Positions 11,154 to 22,669 of a stretch of 64,000 nt of DNA are shown in pieces. Source of the DNA: Ilex aquifolium (lineage: Eukaryota; Streptophyta; Magnoliopsida; Aquifoliales; Aquifoliaceae); contig OX637391.1 in NCBI GenBank assembly GCA_951799425.1, forward strand, positions 24,166,551-24,230,550. The letters run 5' to 3'. Positions within the stretch are counted from its first letter, which is position 1. Each line of letters starts with the position of its first letter. The notes beneath the pieces are model-generated. The model was not told the origin of the DNA and made no database searches. It was given only the letters and a program-made list of their open reading frames with translations. Both the position numbers and the translations under genes were made by a program.

Positions 11154-12577
11154 TGAGTGCACGAAAATGCATTCTAAATACCCTATTATTGGATTAAAAT
11201 GCTAAAATGTGAATAGAAATAATTAGATATAATTTATATTATTGAATTTAATATCTATTCACACTGAGATATATTTGAACATGATTTTATAATATTTTAA
11301 ATCTTAAATATTGCAATATTGGTTGGTGAGATATAATTTACAATTAGGCTTTACACTTAACATTTTTGAAACTTTACTATTCAGCTTTTATATTTGTTTT
11401 TATTTTGATGGCAGCCGCATGGAGTAAAATGCATAGCAACATATATATAGGTGAAGGAGTCAACATAAAATATGACTCTTATTTGAATTAAAGGATTGTA
11501 CGTGGGCCCTTTTGATTGTATGGAAGACTTTGACTTGATAAAAAGGCTGAAGCTGATGTAGCAAGGCTAGAGAGGATTTGGTGCAAGTTGGCATGGAACT
11601 ACATGCAGCTGTCACGTGGGACCCAGCACTCAGCAGATTTGGGCTTTATCCTTCTCAAAATACATGTGGTTTGGGCTTTAGAGGCTGGAATAAAATATGA
11701 GGAAAGGGAGAGTTTTGGGGGGATTCGACTCCTTTTTGTGTTGGAGACGGAAAAGAGGGGAGAGAGGTTTTTGTGGCTAGGAGAGGCGGACAGAGACGAA
11801 AAAGAGGGGGATGGCCGCCGTTTGCTCTATATTTTTCCCTGGGAGATTTTTGTTGTCCATGATATTTTATGGGTAACTAAATTCTCAAGTAAGTTGAGGG
11901 ATGAACTTGCACAATAGATGATATTTATTTATTTATTTTTAATTTATGTAATTGATTTTCAATTACTAAAATTCTTTTGTTTTATCATTCTCAATTCATT
12001 GTTGATGTTTTCTTCTCCGAATAATCGTAGAATTTATTATGTTTATGGATTCAGTCATGTTCTTTTTCTATTGAATGGATTAGCTCTTTAATTATGTTTG
12101 GATCAATTATTTATCTATATTGATTTAATTCTTTGCTGCAATATCGCTTCCTGAGTATATTGTCGTCGTTAGATTTTCTCAATAGTGATAATAATTTACA
12201 TATTTTAAAAGTGGTGACTGATTTTTCAAAGGGTTACATTTGGTTTAATCTTGGTTTATAAATCTATACCTTCCGATTGAGAATTTTGGGAATTGAGTTC
12301 CCAATTGAGTTATTCAATGAATTAAGAATAATTAAAATACCAGATTTGTGCAAGGGATTCCTAATCCTTACTGTTTGTCAAATTTGAGTACTTTTTTCTG
12401 TTAGTCACTTTGCTTCACTTTAATTTGCATTTAAAATTAATATTTGTTCTCCAGTAATCATTTAATATTTTTCTTTAGTTTCTTTGTTCCTTCTACTATT
12501 CTTTTAGTTTGTCTCTCTGTGGAATCGACTTCTCAAAGCTGTGCTACAACTACCACGTTATTCTTTGGGCGTAATCA
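11154..12577 (+). mobile_element. Solo LTR, ~1.4 kb
   Basis: The unit starts TGAGTGCACG and ends GTAATCA. It is flanked by the 4-bp direct repeat TTGA (11150-11153 and 12578-12581). Near the 3' end it has the 'gtggaatcgactt...ctacaactaccac' block, which resembles the 'gtggattcgactcc...ctacaacttgac' block near the 3' end of family B LTRs. An alternative start at 11151 (TGATGAG) would match other LTRs better but leaves no duplication. A 109-codon open frame inside has no recognisable domain. Confidence 0.65.
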
Positions 12578-12728
12578 TTGACTTATTGTTAATTTTTTTA
12601 ATCATAATTATGAAATACTTTGGGATCCATTTAAGAATCTGACTCTAATAGTGGTTCTGTGGAAGTTTTATCTTTTCAGGATTTGGAGATCTAGTTCTAT
12701 AAGAAAACAAGGGTATTATTATTATTAA

Positions 12729-13513
12729 TTTTTTTTTTTGATAATAAACGATATGGATTTTACTTAACTTTAAATGGAAGCATCTTTATGGAGGACATTT
12801 TGTAAAAGCAGTGGACATTCCTCCATCCAATTACAAGAATCCGTAACATTAATTTCGAATTTAGCAAGAGTATGCGCAACTTCATTTCCTCCCTTTCGAG
12901 TCCAAATCGTTGAGAAGTTGACAAAATTGTTGACATGTTCCTTAATTTGATTGACAAATTTCCCCACTTCTGATAGATCCGTCCTCTCAAGCTTCATAGC
13001 ATCAATTAATACCTTAGAATCACCTTCAATAGAAATGAATTGATAACCTATCTCCACAGTCAAATTCACAACTTTTGCAGTAGCCATAGCCTCCACATAC
13101 TTTGCCTTAGGTAGTCCCTCAATCTTGCAGCAATGAGCCATTGCAAAATTACCACTGCTATCTCATACAATAACACCAATGCCATAACATTTTCTTTCTT
13201 CACTGATTGCACCATCGAAATTAATCTTGAGGGTTCTTTCACAAGGGGCACACCACCTACTAATGCCACCTGGGAGATGGGGTTGGGCAGAGGTTCTATG
13301 AACCATTTCGTTCAATACTTGACTATGAAAATTCTGTGCATACTCGCTAATTTGGCTAGGATTGAGAATAGCCTCCCCAACCTTCACTTTGGTTCTGCTA
13401 ACCCACATTGTCCAAGCCACCATTAATAGAAGTCCCATATTTTTCGAATGAGATTGCTCAGGATGATCACACACCCAATCTGCAAAAGAATGGGGCCCTT
13501 TAGGGCATGTAAT
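12729..13513 (-). pseudogene. 5'-truncated L1-type LINE: RNase H domain and poly(A) tail
   Basis: The minus strand encodes the C-terminal RNase H (RVT_3-type) domain common in plant L1 LINEs. Visible landmarks are LKINFDGAI (first Asp), AKYVEAMA (Glu), IEGDSKVLIDA (second Asp) and GGNEVAHTLAKF, preceded by the typical Trp-rich linker (VAWTMWVSRTKVKVG). The reading frame is open from 13511 to 12770 except for one in-frame stop at 13163-13165, just after GIGVIV. About 30 bp beyond the end of the frame lies an 11-base A run (12739-12729, minus strand), the expected tail. The reverse transcriptase and endonuclease parts are absent because the copy is interrupted at 13513 by the Athila LTR. A host RNase H-like gene is less likely given the tail and linker. 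Confidence 0.75.
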
Positions 13514-15194
13514 TGATTAGCACAAAATAATGCACATCATGTATGCTTTTATACCCCTTTTATACTTACTTTTGTGGTGGAAATGGGAAGAAATGCAATT
13601 AATCAAATAATTAATGAAGTTGTTGTGTGATTGTAGGTAAAGAGTTGGATATGGCTTGAGTTAAGCTCCCATCGTAGTGCTCAAAGTCAAGGGAGATGGG
13701 GGGTGGCTTAACGGGAGGCTTGGAAGGTGAAGAAATCAAGAAAAAGACAAATCAGGAGAAAACCTTCCGGAAGGTTTGGTCATCGACCTTCCAGAAGGTT
13801 TGCACACTGGAAGGCAAATACTCTGCCCCTGCCAAAACCTTCCGGAAGGTTTTGCTTCGACATTCCAGAAATTTTTGCACACTGGAGTTGGTTATACTAC
13901 AAACCTTCCGAAAGGTTTTGCACACTAGAAAAAACCTTCCAGAAGGTTTTGCTGAAAAACGCCAGACACCTACAACTCAAGCTCTGCCACTTAGGGGTCC
14001 CACCATTACTTCTCCCACACATTTCCTGACATTGTCTACATACAACCATGCCTACAAGACCCTAGCTTCTGACTTTTGAGGTTGGAGGATGGGAAATGAA
14101 GAGAGAGAAAGAGGGAGGCATGGTGGTTGCTGGGTAGGCTTGTCCTAGCCTGTCCAAGCCATCAACTCACCTCCCATTGATGGGAGGCCTGCACGTACAG
14201 GCTATAGGAGCCTCATGGAAGAAAATGCATAGGAGTTACACCATTGTAGACCATTATTCAGCATTTTAGAGAGAGAAAGTTTGGATTTTTGCATTTCCTT
14301 ACCCATTTCACTTGTAGTGAGTTGTAATACTCTTGTAATCTTCATTTATTGCACTTCAATGTCATTTATTTCAAGTGTATTCCAAGTTTAGTCATGTATC
14401 TTTGAATCTACCATTGTTACATACGAGTTTTTCACTTCAAGCTTTTTAGTTGGGTATTAAATGCACGTATATTTGTAGTCTCACTTTTCTTTACATGAAG
14501 ACAAGTTTTAATCTCCATTTCATTACCATGTCTCTTTCTACATTGTATGTCTTTGCATTTAATATGAGTAGCTAAGTTTTACGTTGGCTAATCCAAGGGA
14601 GATTTTCTCTTGGGTATGCTAAATCAACTCTCCTCCATTTTTCCTCATAGTGTAAAGTGTTTGATTTGACTAGGTTGAGTGTGGACGTGGTTGTGAGCTC
14701 ATGATACACCGTAGATTTGTCACGGGGTATGCTTGAGCCTGCACCTCGACTTTAGTCCCTCACTTCCTACGAATCAATCGAACACCTAGGCACCATTGGA
14801 AGAATGTTTTGAGTTGATTTGGCATTCCCATTGGAATGACCTCTTCAGATTAGCCAACCTTGTTTCCATTACATTTTAATCGAAAAACTTCACTCACCAA
14901 AACACAAACTCACAAGATTTTACACTTTTCCATTTATAAAAAATCACCTTCACATGATTCAATATACCTTTCCTGAGGAGACGACCTTGGAATACCCATT
15001 CCAAGTAAAACACGACACTTGAAAGTCTCTCTTCGCTTGGGGAGCACTTTTGCACACACACACTCACATTTTCATTCACACTCATGTTTTTCCCATTTCT
15101 AGCATCGAACCAGAGGGAGAGTGACACTCACCTACACACATAAGCCATATATAAATGATCGGGTGATGTTCGGAGATTAGGGTGAACGATATCA
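13514..15194 (+). repeat. 5' LTR of element A1
   Basis: Begins TGATTAGCAC and ends GATATCA, eight bases before the primer-binding site. It pairs with 46696-48447. It includes the palindrome cluster at 13760-13950. Confidence 0.85.
13760..13950 (+). promoter_or_regulatory. CTTCCGGAAGG palindrome cluster, 5' LTR of A1
   Basis: About six copies occur 246-436 bp into the LTR. Exact copies are at about 13762 and 13839; the others have one or two changes, mostly in the central CCGG (CCAG). Confidence 0.6.
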
Positions 15195-15202
15195 AGTATT
15201 TT

Positions 15203-15220
15203 TGGAGTTGTTGCCAGGGA
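15203..15220 (+). other. Primer-binding site of A1 (tRNA-Asp type, diverged)
   Basis: TGGAGTTGTTGCCAGGGA aligns with TGGCGCCGTTGCCGGGGA, the complement of the plant tRNA-Asp 3' end, which is seen intact at 40400-40417. Confidence 0.75.
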
Positions 15221-15304
15221 AGGCAAAACATTGAATTAGAAGGTGATTTCGGACAACGGAGGTAAGTCCCGTGATTCTCATCACGGGCCGAGGTACGTTG
15301 CTCC

Positions 15305-16913
15305 TTGTATATACTTTTGTTTACTTTTCATTTCAATTGTAGATATTGTTTTTGCATGTGGGGACGGGACGACCAAAATAGATCGGTTAGACGAACCCTA
15401 GAACCTAATATGAATCTTGACCAAGACCCACCCAAGGATGCCGGTGAAAACTTTGAGGATGAGGAGGCTAATGTTCCACGGGGTGGGGGAATACAAAACC
15501 CTAGAATGCCAAACCCCCGAATGCATTTTTCCCCTCCTATGAATGAGGGAAACAATATCCCAATTGATCCTCCGGCTAGGTCAATGCGGGATTATCTCCA
15601 ACCCACTCGTAGCACCACTCCTTCATGCATTCTTTTACCGGTCCAAGCTCATGTCGTCCTAGTTAAACCAGGAATGTTACAACTACTTCCTCAATTCCAT
15701 GGAATTGAAAGGGAAAATCCTTATTTGCACATTAAGGAATTTGAGGAAATAGTTGCAACTTTTCTCACTAATCATGCCATGGAAGACATAGCTCGCATGA
15801 AATTGTTCCCATTTTCCCTTAAAGACAAAGCCAAAACGTGGTTGAATTCCTTGAAGCCTAAATCAATAAGCTCTTTGACACAAATGCTTTCTGAGTTTTT
15901 GAACAAATTTTTTTTCGGTGCCCAAGACCACCGCTCTTAAAAAGCAAATCCAAAATTTTTCAAAAAAGCCCAATGAACAATTTTATTAATGTTGGGATCG
16001 CCACAAGGAATTGCTACAATCCATTCCACATCATGGTTTTGAACCATGTCAATTGATGAGTTTTTTCTACGAAGGGATTACACCGGGCCATCGACAGTGC
16101 ATAGACATGATATGCAGTGGGGAGTTTTTAAACAAGTATCCCGATAAGGCCCTAGAGTACTTCAATACATTGGCACAAAATGCACAATCTTGGGATATCA
16201 CGGATCCCGCCGATGTACCGAGGTCCTCTCCGGGTAGTAATCAACCAAGTGGGGGAGGGATGTATGATTTAAGGGATCAGGAAGACTTGCTTTCCAAAAT
16301 CACCAAATTGTCTCGAAAAGTGGAGAGTTTTGAGGTCAATAAGAGACATGTGGTGTCCAACATTTCCAAGACTGAGAAGTTTTGCTCTATTTGTTAGATT
16401 GTTGAGCATTCCATATCGGAGTGCCCCAACATTCCGGCACTTAAAGAGGTGTACCTTGAGCAAGTCAATGCCTTCAATCAAAGTAGGCAATCATTCTCCC
16501 CATACTCTAATAGATACAATATGGGTTGGATTAATCACCCAAACTTTAGTTGGAAGAATGAGAATCCCACTCCTCACGGGTCTAGTTCATATTCACCTCC
16601 CATGCCTCCCAAGAAAAACCAATACCATGGTCAAGGCCCTTCGTCTAGCTCCCAATACCCCCGGTCCAATCCACAAGGGTTTTCACAAAATCCGCCTCTA
16701 CAAATTTTTGGTCAACAAGGACTATCTAACCCACCCACCTACCAACCAACTCATAAAAGAAACTTGGAGGATGTGGTGCACCAATTCATCCAAAGCCAAG
16801 CCACCATCAACAATCAAACCGCTGCCGCTTTTAATGACATTCAGACTCAAATCACAAAATTGACCAATGCCATAGGGTCATCACAACAAGAGAAGGGAAA
16901 ATTCCCCGCTTAA
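15305..16913 (+). pseudogene. gag: Athila gag of element A1 (fossil)
   Basis: Encodes the capsid and nucleocapsid region of an Athila Gag. The recognisable order is an acidic N-terminal stretch, LQPTRSTTPSCILLP, QLLPQFHGIERENPYLHIKE, the capsid core ending ESFEVNKRHVV, a region where the zinc knuckle is expected, NHPNFSWKNE, and a Pro/Ser/Gln-rich tail before EKGKFPA. The order matches the gag at 53290-54835. The copy is broken, with a few breaks. It lies between the primer site and the protease region, as expected. Confidence 0.85.
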
Positions 16914-16940
16914 CCCCAAGAGAACCCTAGAGGTCAACAC

Positions 16941-17894
16941 GTGATAGAGTCATCTGAATCCACCAAAAAGAGTTGTGAGGAACTCAAGGCGGTCACCACC
17001 CTTTGGAGTGGCAAACAAATTGACAAAAATATTTTGCCAAAAGTCTCACCTAATGCCATATTGGAAAAAAAGAAAGAGACTATGACTCCAAGGGGTGAGG
17101 TGAGTGAAAAAGAAAAAAATGTTGATGTTAATGTGTATGCATGTCCCATTCCGGCCCCTTTTCCCCAACGTTTGAAACCACCCGTGAAGGTGGCTAACTA
17201 TTCTGACATAACTGGAATGTTCAAGCAGGTGAAAATCCCTTCATGTGCAAAGATTTTGAAAGATTTGTGTACCGTGAAGAGGAAGTTTAATGTACACAAG
17301 AAGGCATTCCTCACCGAGCAAGTGAGCTCAATCTTGACGACCAACACACCGCCAAAGTTCAAAGAGCCCAGCTGCTCAACCATTGCTATCACAATAGGAA
17401 ATTGCCGGGTGGAGCAAACACTTCTTGACTTGGGGGCAAGTGTCAATCTCCTACCCTATTCGGTGTACCAACAACTCCAACTTGAAGAGTTAAAGCCAAC
17501 TCCAATCACTCTTCAATTGGCAGATCGAAGTGTTAGAACACCGAGGGGAGTAGTTGAGGATGTCTTAGTTCAAGTTGATAATTTATATTTCCCTATTGAT
17601 TTTATTGTACTTGATACTCATCCAGTTGTTAACCCTAGCTCAGAAATTCCTGTCATACTAGGTAGGCCATTCCTTGCTACTTCTAATGTCGTGATTAATT
17701 ACAGGAATGGACTTATGAAGCTTGCATTCAGAAATATGACAATGGAGCTCAATGTGTTCAACTTGTGCAAGCAACTGGGTGATGATGAAGAAGTACATGA
17801 GATCAACCGGATTGACACCTTGTTGGAGGATCACTTGGAGCTATTGAGCACTTTGAAGTTGGGGGAGGAGGAGATTGTTGATCAAGAGGAGCCT
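16941..17894 (+). pseudogene. pro: Gag-pol linker and aspartic protease of A1 (fossil)
   Basis: A long open frame begins with the conserved KKSCEELKAVTTLWSGKQ segment and contains the retropepsin-like core: LLDLGASVNLLPYSVY (the D-[LST]-G active-site region), followed by ITLQLADRSVRTPRG and IPVILGRPFLATSNVVI. This order is the standard Athila protease. The element was cut here by the solo LTR at 17895-19244; the same pol region resumes at 19249. Confidence 0.85.
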
Positions 17895-19244
17895 TGTTGT
17901 CCGAATTTGATATTGACAATTTACGTGCAAGTATACACGATCAACAAGTAATAAAGTTATAAGTAGAGTATCGTTCCCACGGAGAATTATTGCTAATAAC
18001 TTCCAAGTACTAACTTTATATCAATTCGATTTTATTTAAAGAATTGAAATTGAACTATATAATTACTAATTTAAGACTAAATCTAAAATTACTGAACAAT
18101 GAGTGATTTTACCGGATAAAAGAATTTAAGATTACAACTTCTCCTAATGTTTCGTATAAATCTTTCCACTCTCTTTCCAGTTAATTGATCAAATTAAGTT
18201 GTTAACTAAGACTTCAAAATTATTTATCAAACCTCTTCCGATAGTAAGATAAACATATCTCTCCCAATTAAATTACTATATTCCTATGCAAAATAAGTTG
18301 GAATAGATTCATTAAGTTCAAACTCTCATAAAAGTTACACACGACATATAGGTATATTCCTATCCTATACACAAACCCAACTATTCAATCCGAAGAAGAA
18401 TCAACTAGACGCATGTCATCATATTCCGATCTAAACCTAGAATTCATCTCCCAATTTCATCTAGGTTATCAAATTAATTGTTGGCCACACAATTATATAT
18501 TAAGCACAAAATATGAAAAACAACTTATATATGATCAATAAGAACTAGAAATGAGAGTAGATCAATTTAACTAAACATCAGGTTCCGTTGCAATCTTAAT
18601 AAAAATTTAGTTCATAATGTAATTGAAAAATATCATCCTCAAATTAAAAAACATCTCAAAAAATCAAGAACTAAAAGTAAGAGAAAAGGAATGAAAACTT
18701 AATTGCAATCTTCAATCTATCTCTAGCCTTCAATCCCAATTTTCTTCATGTTGCTTCCTTCGATTCTTGCCTTTAATTTTCTATCAATCCTTGGTCCTTC
18801 TTCTATTATAGCAGCCCCAAAATCAGTATTCTCCTATTCCAATTCAAACCCTAGCATATATGTGGCATTAGAGTCCAATTTCGGCTCAAAAACAAGTTAG
18901 AATTCGCGTCCACATTAAAACAAGGGCTGCAGCCCCTAAAATCAGCGTAGGAGCACTGACTTTCTACCTTCCTAGTGCTGCAGCGCTAGTCCTAGCGCAG
19001 CTGAGCTGATCCCCTTTTAAGCCTAGAGCTTCCCTTGTTGCTTAGTCTTCAAAAATCCAACACTTAGGCTCCCAAATGACTTTGTTTCCTTCCAAATGAT
19101 CATGTTTCCTTCCAAATGATCATGTTTCCTTCCAAATAACATTAAAACACACAAAACAAATAAAAAGGAACATAAAATACTTGAAAACTTACAATTTCAC
19201 CAAGTCAAGAGTACTCCATTCGTAGGTATAAAACCCACTCATCA
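17895..19244 (-). mobile_element. Solo LTR with AGCCT duplications, nested in A1
   Basis: A 1350-bp unit on the minus strand begins TGATGAGTGGG and ends CGGACAACA. It is flanked by identical 5-bp repeats AGCCT at 17890-17894 and 19245-19249, and the A1 coding sequence is continuous across it. It has a candidate TATA box on the minus strand near 18818-18811 (GCTATAATAG). No internal region remains, so the family is unknown. It contains a short minisatellite at 19072-19138. Confidence 0.92.
19072..19138 (+). repeat. Minisatellite, ~3 copies of 20 bp
   Basis: Unit caaatgatcatgtttccttc, with the first copy reading 'gacttt' instead of 'gatcat'. It lies inside the solo LTR at 17895-19244. Confidence 0.75.
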
Positions 19245-19248
19245 AGCC

Positions 19249-19452
19249 TTAAAGTTTACAAGGGGTAGAAAAATGGACCCCTACATTTGAGAAGCTTCCA
19301 CATCAAGAGAATAGAATTTTTCCATCCACTGTACAAACTCCAAACTTCGAGTTGAAGCCTTTGCCATCAAACCTCAAATATTCATTCTTGGGGGAGCACA
19401 ATACTTTTTTGGTGGTCATAAGTTCTTCATTGAAGTCAAAGCAAGAAGATGA
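19249..19452 (+). pseudogene. Protease-RT linker of A1 (fossil segment)
   Basis: The sequence matches 58785-58975 of the second pol region in the 51490-63351 chimera (landmark TPTFEKLPHQE in that copy). It ends at the left duplication ATGA of element B. A further 26 bp of the same pol region survive at 30635-30660, between element B and the next solo LTR. Confidence 0.75.
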
Positions 19453-19826
19453 TGATGCTTGATCTGAAATGTGTACACCCAAGTGCAAGCGGTCAAGCTA
19501 TAGTAATAATCCGGTTTGAGTCCGGAGTCGAATCCACAGGGAACTTTTGTTGATATTTCTGAGGTGAGCAGTGGTAGAGACCTATTGATTGTAACCTTTG
19601 AGATTTGCTGTGAGATATGAGTTTTTCTGGACAGAATATTGATTAGTACTTAAAGTTGACATATTATTATGAAATTTTAAGACTAATGGTACTTTAATGG
19701 AGTTTAAGTGATGTCATTTCAGGCCCTAAACTGAACAAGGACCCAAGAACAACAAGTACCACACTTGGAGGCAGCACCAGTACATTAGAGCCCAAAATTG
19801 GAGAAGCTTGGAGCACAGCCAGAACG

Positions 19827-20190
19827 TTCGAACGCCAACTCACGTTCGAACGTCCACAATACATTGTAGCAGACTCAACTGCTGAAGAGAAGGCGTGTTG
19901 CAGTTAGGAAAGAAGACTGGAGCTCTGAAGTACTTGAGTGCACGTTCGAACGCCAACTCACGTTCGAACGTACACTTGAGTTGATGGAAGACCAGACCAC
20001 TGCAGAGAATTGGAACTGAACTTCACAGAAGACCACAGATCACTCGAGTGAAAGGGGTCAGAGCAAATCTGGCGTTCGAACGCCCTTAGTGCAAAAACAA
20101 GAAGAAACGTTCGAACGACAATCAACGTTCGAACGCCCTCAGTGCAAAAACAGAAAGAACGTTCGAATGCCAACTCAAGTTCGAACGTTA
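19827..20190 (+). promoter_or_regulatory. CGTTCGAACG palindrome cluster (inverted LTR fragment)
   Basis: About eight CGTTCGAACG or near-identical sites occur, several in pairs with 8-bp linkers (for example CCAACTCA). They lie upstream of TATAAATA at 20280. Confidence 0.65.
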
Positions 20191-20279
20191 TCCACAGACT
20201 GGCAGCAGAGTTGTTGACTGTTCACTTGGACTTGGGCATCAAACACTATTCTTTCACCCCCCTGCCTCCTCCTCTTGCC

Positions 20280-20287
20280 TATAAATA
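20280..20287 (+). promoter_or_regulatory. TATA box, family B LTR fragment
   Basis: GCCTATAAATACTCCCC sits about 90 bp downstream of the palindrome cluster. The same block is found in every family B LTR. Confidence 0.65.
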
Positions 20288-21979
20288 CTCCCCTTGTTGG
20301 AGAGCTAAAAAAAGGAGAGCATAGTAGGAAATAGATAGTGATGGAGGCTTAGACTCCCACTCTCATTGTAGTTAGTTCATTTTCCTTATGAAGTCTTTAT
20401 TTTAGAGATTAGTTTGGCTTTAGCCCAACATCTCTTGCTTGTTATAACAGTAGTTTTATGCTTATGTTTATGTTTATGCTTTCATTTCTCATGCATAGAA
20501 GAGAAATAGCTCCCATCTTGGTTGAGGAAGCAACCCTCCAATCTTTGGTTGAGGAAGCCACCCTCCAAATGTGACTAGCTTTCTTCTACTTTTATTGTTC
20601 ATGCATTTCACTTCCATTGCTTGAGCTTCCTTCTTTCTTAGAAGAGTGAAACTCTTCCACTTTTCTAGAGCTTGATTAAAGCCGTGAAGGGTGGAACGTG
20701 ATTCACTCATTCTTTGCGGAAGATTCGCTCCGCGTTTGTTGTTACTTTATCTTTTAAAGTTCTCCACTTGGAGGGATGAGCATCACTCACTTTTCTAGCT
20801 TTACCCAAGCCATGAAGAGTGAGTAGTTTCTCATTCACTCTTTAGTGAGAGGAGAAAGGCATGTACAAGTTATCCGGGAATCATATTTGTGCAATGTTCT
20901 TTTATGCTTAACGTCACTCTTTAGTGCAAGGATCTGGACATGTAGCTAGTTATCCGGTTTGTCATAATTGTGCTTGATAACTCAATTAACTCCCGTGTCA
21001 ATAGAAAGTTAATCGGAAGATAAAGATGGATTGTGAGAATTAAGAACATGATTCCGATGTCTTTCTAGAAGTTTACAAGAATTGCCTGTGCCGAGACTTA
21101 ACTCGTCTACAAACAAGCAAGTGTTTCTACAAGATATCCAATCATGATATTAATATTTCATTCTTTAAATGAAGTACAATAAGGGGGAAGATTGAGGGGT
21201 AGTCATGAGGATCTAGCCGGGGTACTTGCCTTGAACTGATGAGTCTGTCTATGCAAGAGTCATCCGTGTCATAGAAAGAACCCACAATTATACAAAGTAC
21301 CCTAGCTTTGCTAGATGCAATCAATCATCCAATAACAAGAAGAAATAAGCGTTAAGCATAGAAACATTGCACAAATATGATTCCCGGATAACTTATACAT
21401 GCCCTTCTCCTCTTACTAAAGAGTGAATGAGAAACTACTCACTCTTCATGGTTTGGGTAAAGCTAGAAAAGTGAGTGATGCTCATCCCTCCAAGTAGAAA
21501 ACTTATAAGATAAAGTAACAACAAATGCGTAGCCAATCTTTAACAAAGAATGGGTGAATCACATTCCACCCTTCACGGCTTTGGTAAAGCTCTAGAAAAG
21601 TGGAAGAGTTTCACTCTTCTAAGAAAGAAAGAAGCGCAAGCAATGGAAGTGAAATGTATGAACAATAAAAGTAGAAGAAAGCTAGTCACATTTGGAGGGT
21701 GGCTTCCTCAACCAAGAATTGGAGGGTTGCTTCCTCAACCAAAAGGTGAGCTATCTCTCTTCTATGCATGAAAAATGAAAGCATAAACATAAGCATAAAC
21801 ATAAAACTACTGTTATAACAAGCAAGAGATGTTGGACTAAAGCCAAACTAATCTCTAAAATAAAGACTTCATACAAGGGAAATGAGCTAAATCTACAATG
21901 AGAGTGGGAGTCTAAGCCTCCATCAACTTTCCTACTTCCTACTTCCTACTTGGCTCCCATAACTCTCCAACAAGGGGAG

Positions 21980-21987
21980 TATTTATA
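21980..21987 (-). promoter_or_regulatory. TATA box, 3' LTR of element B
   Basis: TATAAATA on the minus strand, at the same place relative to the palindrome cluster (22447-22087) as in the 5' LTR. Confidence 0.65.
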
Positions 21988-22086
21988 AGCAAGAGGAGGA
22001 GACAAGGGGGGGGGGGGTGAAGGAATAGTGTTTGCCGCCCAAGTCCAAGTGAACAGTCAACAACTCTGCTGCCAGTCTGTGAATAC

Positions 22087-22447
22087 CGTTCGAACGTGAG
22101 TTGGCGTTCGAACGTTCTTTCTGTTTTTGCACTAAGGGCGTTCGAACGTTTACTGCCGTTCGAACGTTTCTTCTGTTTTTGCACTGAGGGCGTTCAAACG
22201 CCAGATTTGCTTTGACCCTATCACTCGAGTAGTCTGGTGGTCTTCTGTGAGGTTCAGTTCCAACTCTTTGCAGTGGTCTGGTCTTCCATCAACTCAAGTG
22301 TACGTTCGAACGTGAGTTGGCGTTCGAACGTGACACTCAAGTGCTTCAGAGCTCCAGTCTTCTTTCCTAACTGCAACACGCCTTCTCTTCAGTAGTTGAG
22401 TTTGCTACAGTGCAATGTGGACGTTCGAACGTGATTTGGCGTTCGAA
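22087..22447 (-). promoter_or_regulatory. CGTTCGAACG palindrome cluster, 3' LTR of element B
   Basis: About eight sites, mostly paired: 22087-22096 with 22104-22113, a pair near 22140-22165, a pair near 22302-22329 and a pair near 22421-22449. Linkers are commonly 8 bp. Confidence 0.65.
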
Positions 22448-22633
22448 CGTTATGGCTGTGCTCCAAGCTTCTCCAATTTTGGCTCTAATGTGCTGGTGTT
22501 GCATCCAAGTGTGGTACTTGTTGTTCTTGGGTCCTTGTTCAGTTTAGGGCCTGAAATGACATCACTTAAACTCCATTAAAGTACAATTAGTCTTAAAATG
22601 TCATAATAACATGTCAATTTTAAGTACTAATCA

Positions 22634-22646
22634 CACTCCCCAACCT
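22634..22646 (-). other. Polypurine tract of element B
   Basis: The minus strand reads AGGTTGGGGAGTG directly before the LTR start TGATTAG. It primes plus-strand DNA synthesis in LTR elements. Confidence 0.7.
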
Positions 22647-22650
22647 AAAT

Positions 22651-22669
22651 ATTGCTAGTCTCTAGTAAT
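22651..22669 (-). other. Hairpin next to the polypurine tract (element B)
   Basis: The minus strand reads ATTACTAGAGACTAGCAAT: CTAG / AGA loop / CTAG, extended by three further pairs across one mismatch. It has the same CTAG-RGA-CTAG form as in A1 (46660-46678) and C (43937-43955). Confidence 0.6.

Larger units (their letters stand above)
19640..20913 (+). repeat. Plus-orientation family B LTR fragment forming a palindrome
   Basis: Begins exactly at an LTR start (TGATTAGTAC) and corresponds inverted to 22633-21351. The arms are ~1.27-1.28 kb with a 437-bp spacer (20914-21350). The arms differ by roughly 5 % over the first ~200 bp, more than the two LTRs of element B differ from each other, so the fragment probably came from another family B copy. 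Confidence 0.8.
19453..22633 (-). repeat. 3' LTR of element B, with inverted LTR fragment inside
   Basis: Pairs with the 5' LTR at 28677-30634 over 19453-19639 and 20914-22633. Between these, a plus-orientation LTR fragment (19640-20913) occupies the place of a 52-bp segment present in the 5' LTR (28864-28915). The result is a large palindrome. Confidence 0.85.

Noticed and set aside
11588-11917. 109-codon open frame.
   Set aside because: Lies inside the solo LTR 11154-12577 and has no recognisable family.
13760-13950. Regularly repeated palindromes suggested a CRISPR-like array.
   Set aside because: Linkers are similar rather than unique, spacing varies, no cas genes exist, and the sequence is a plant LTR.
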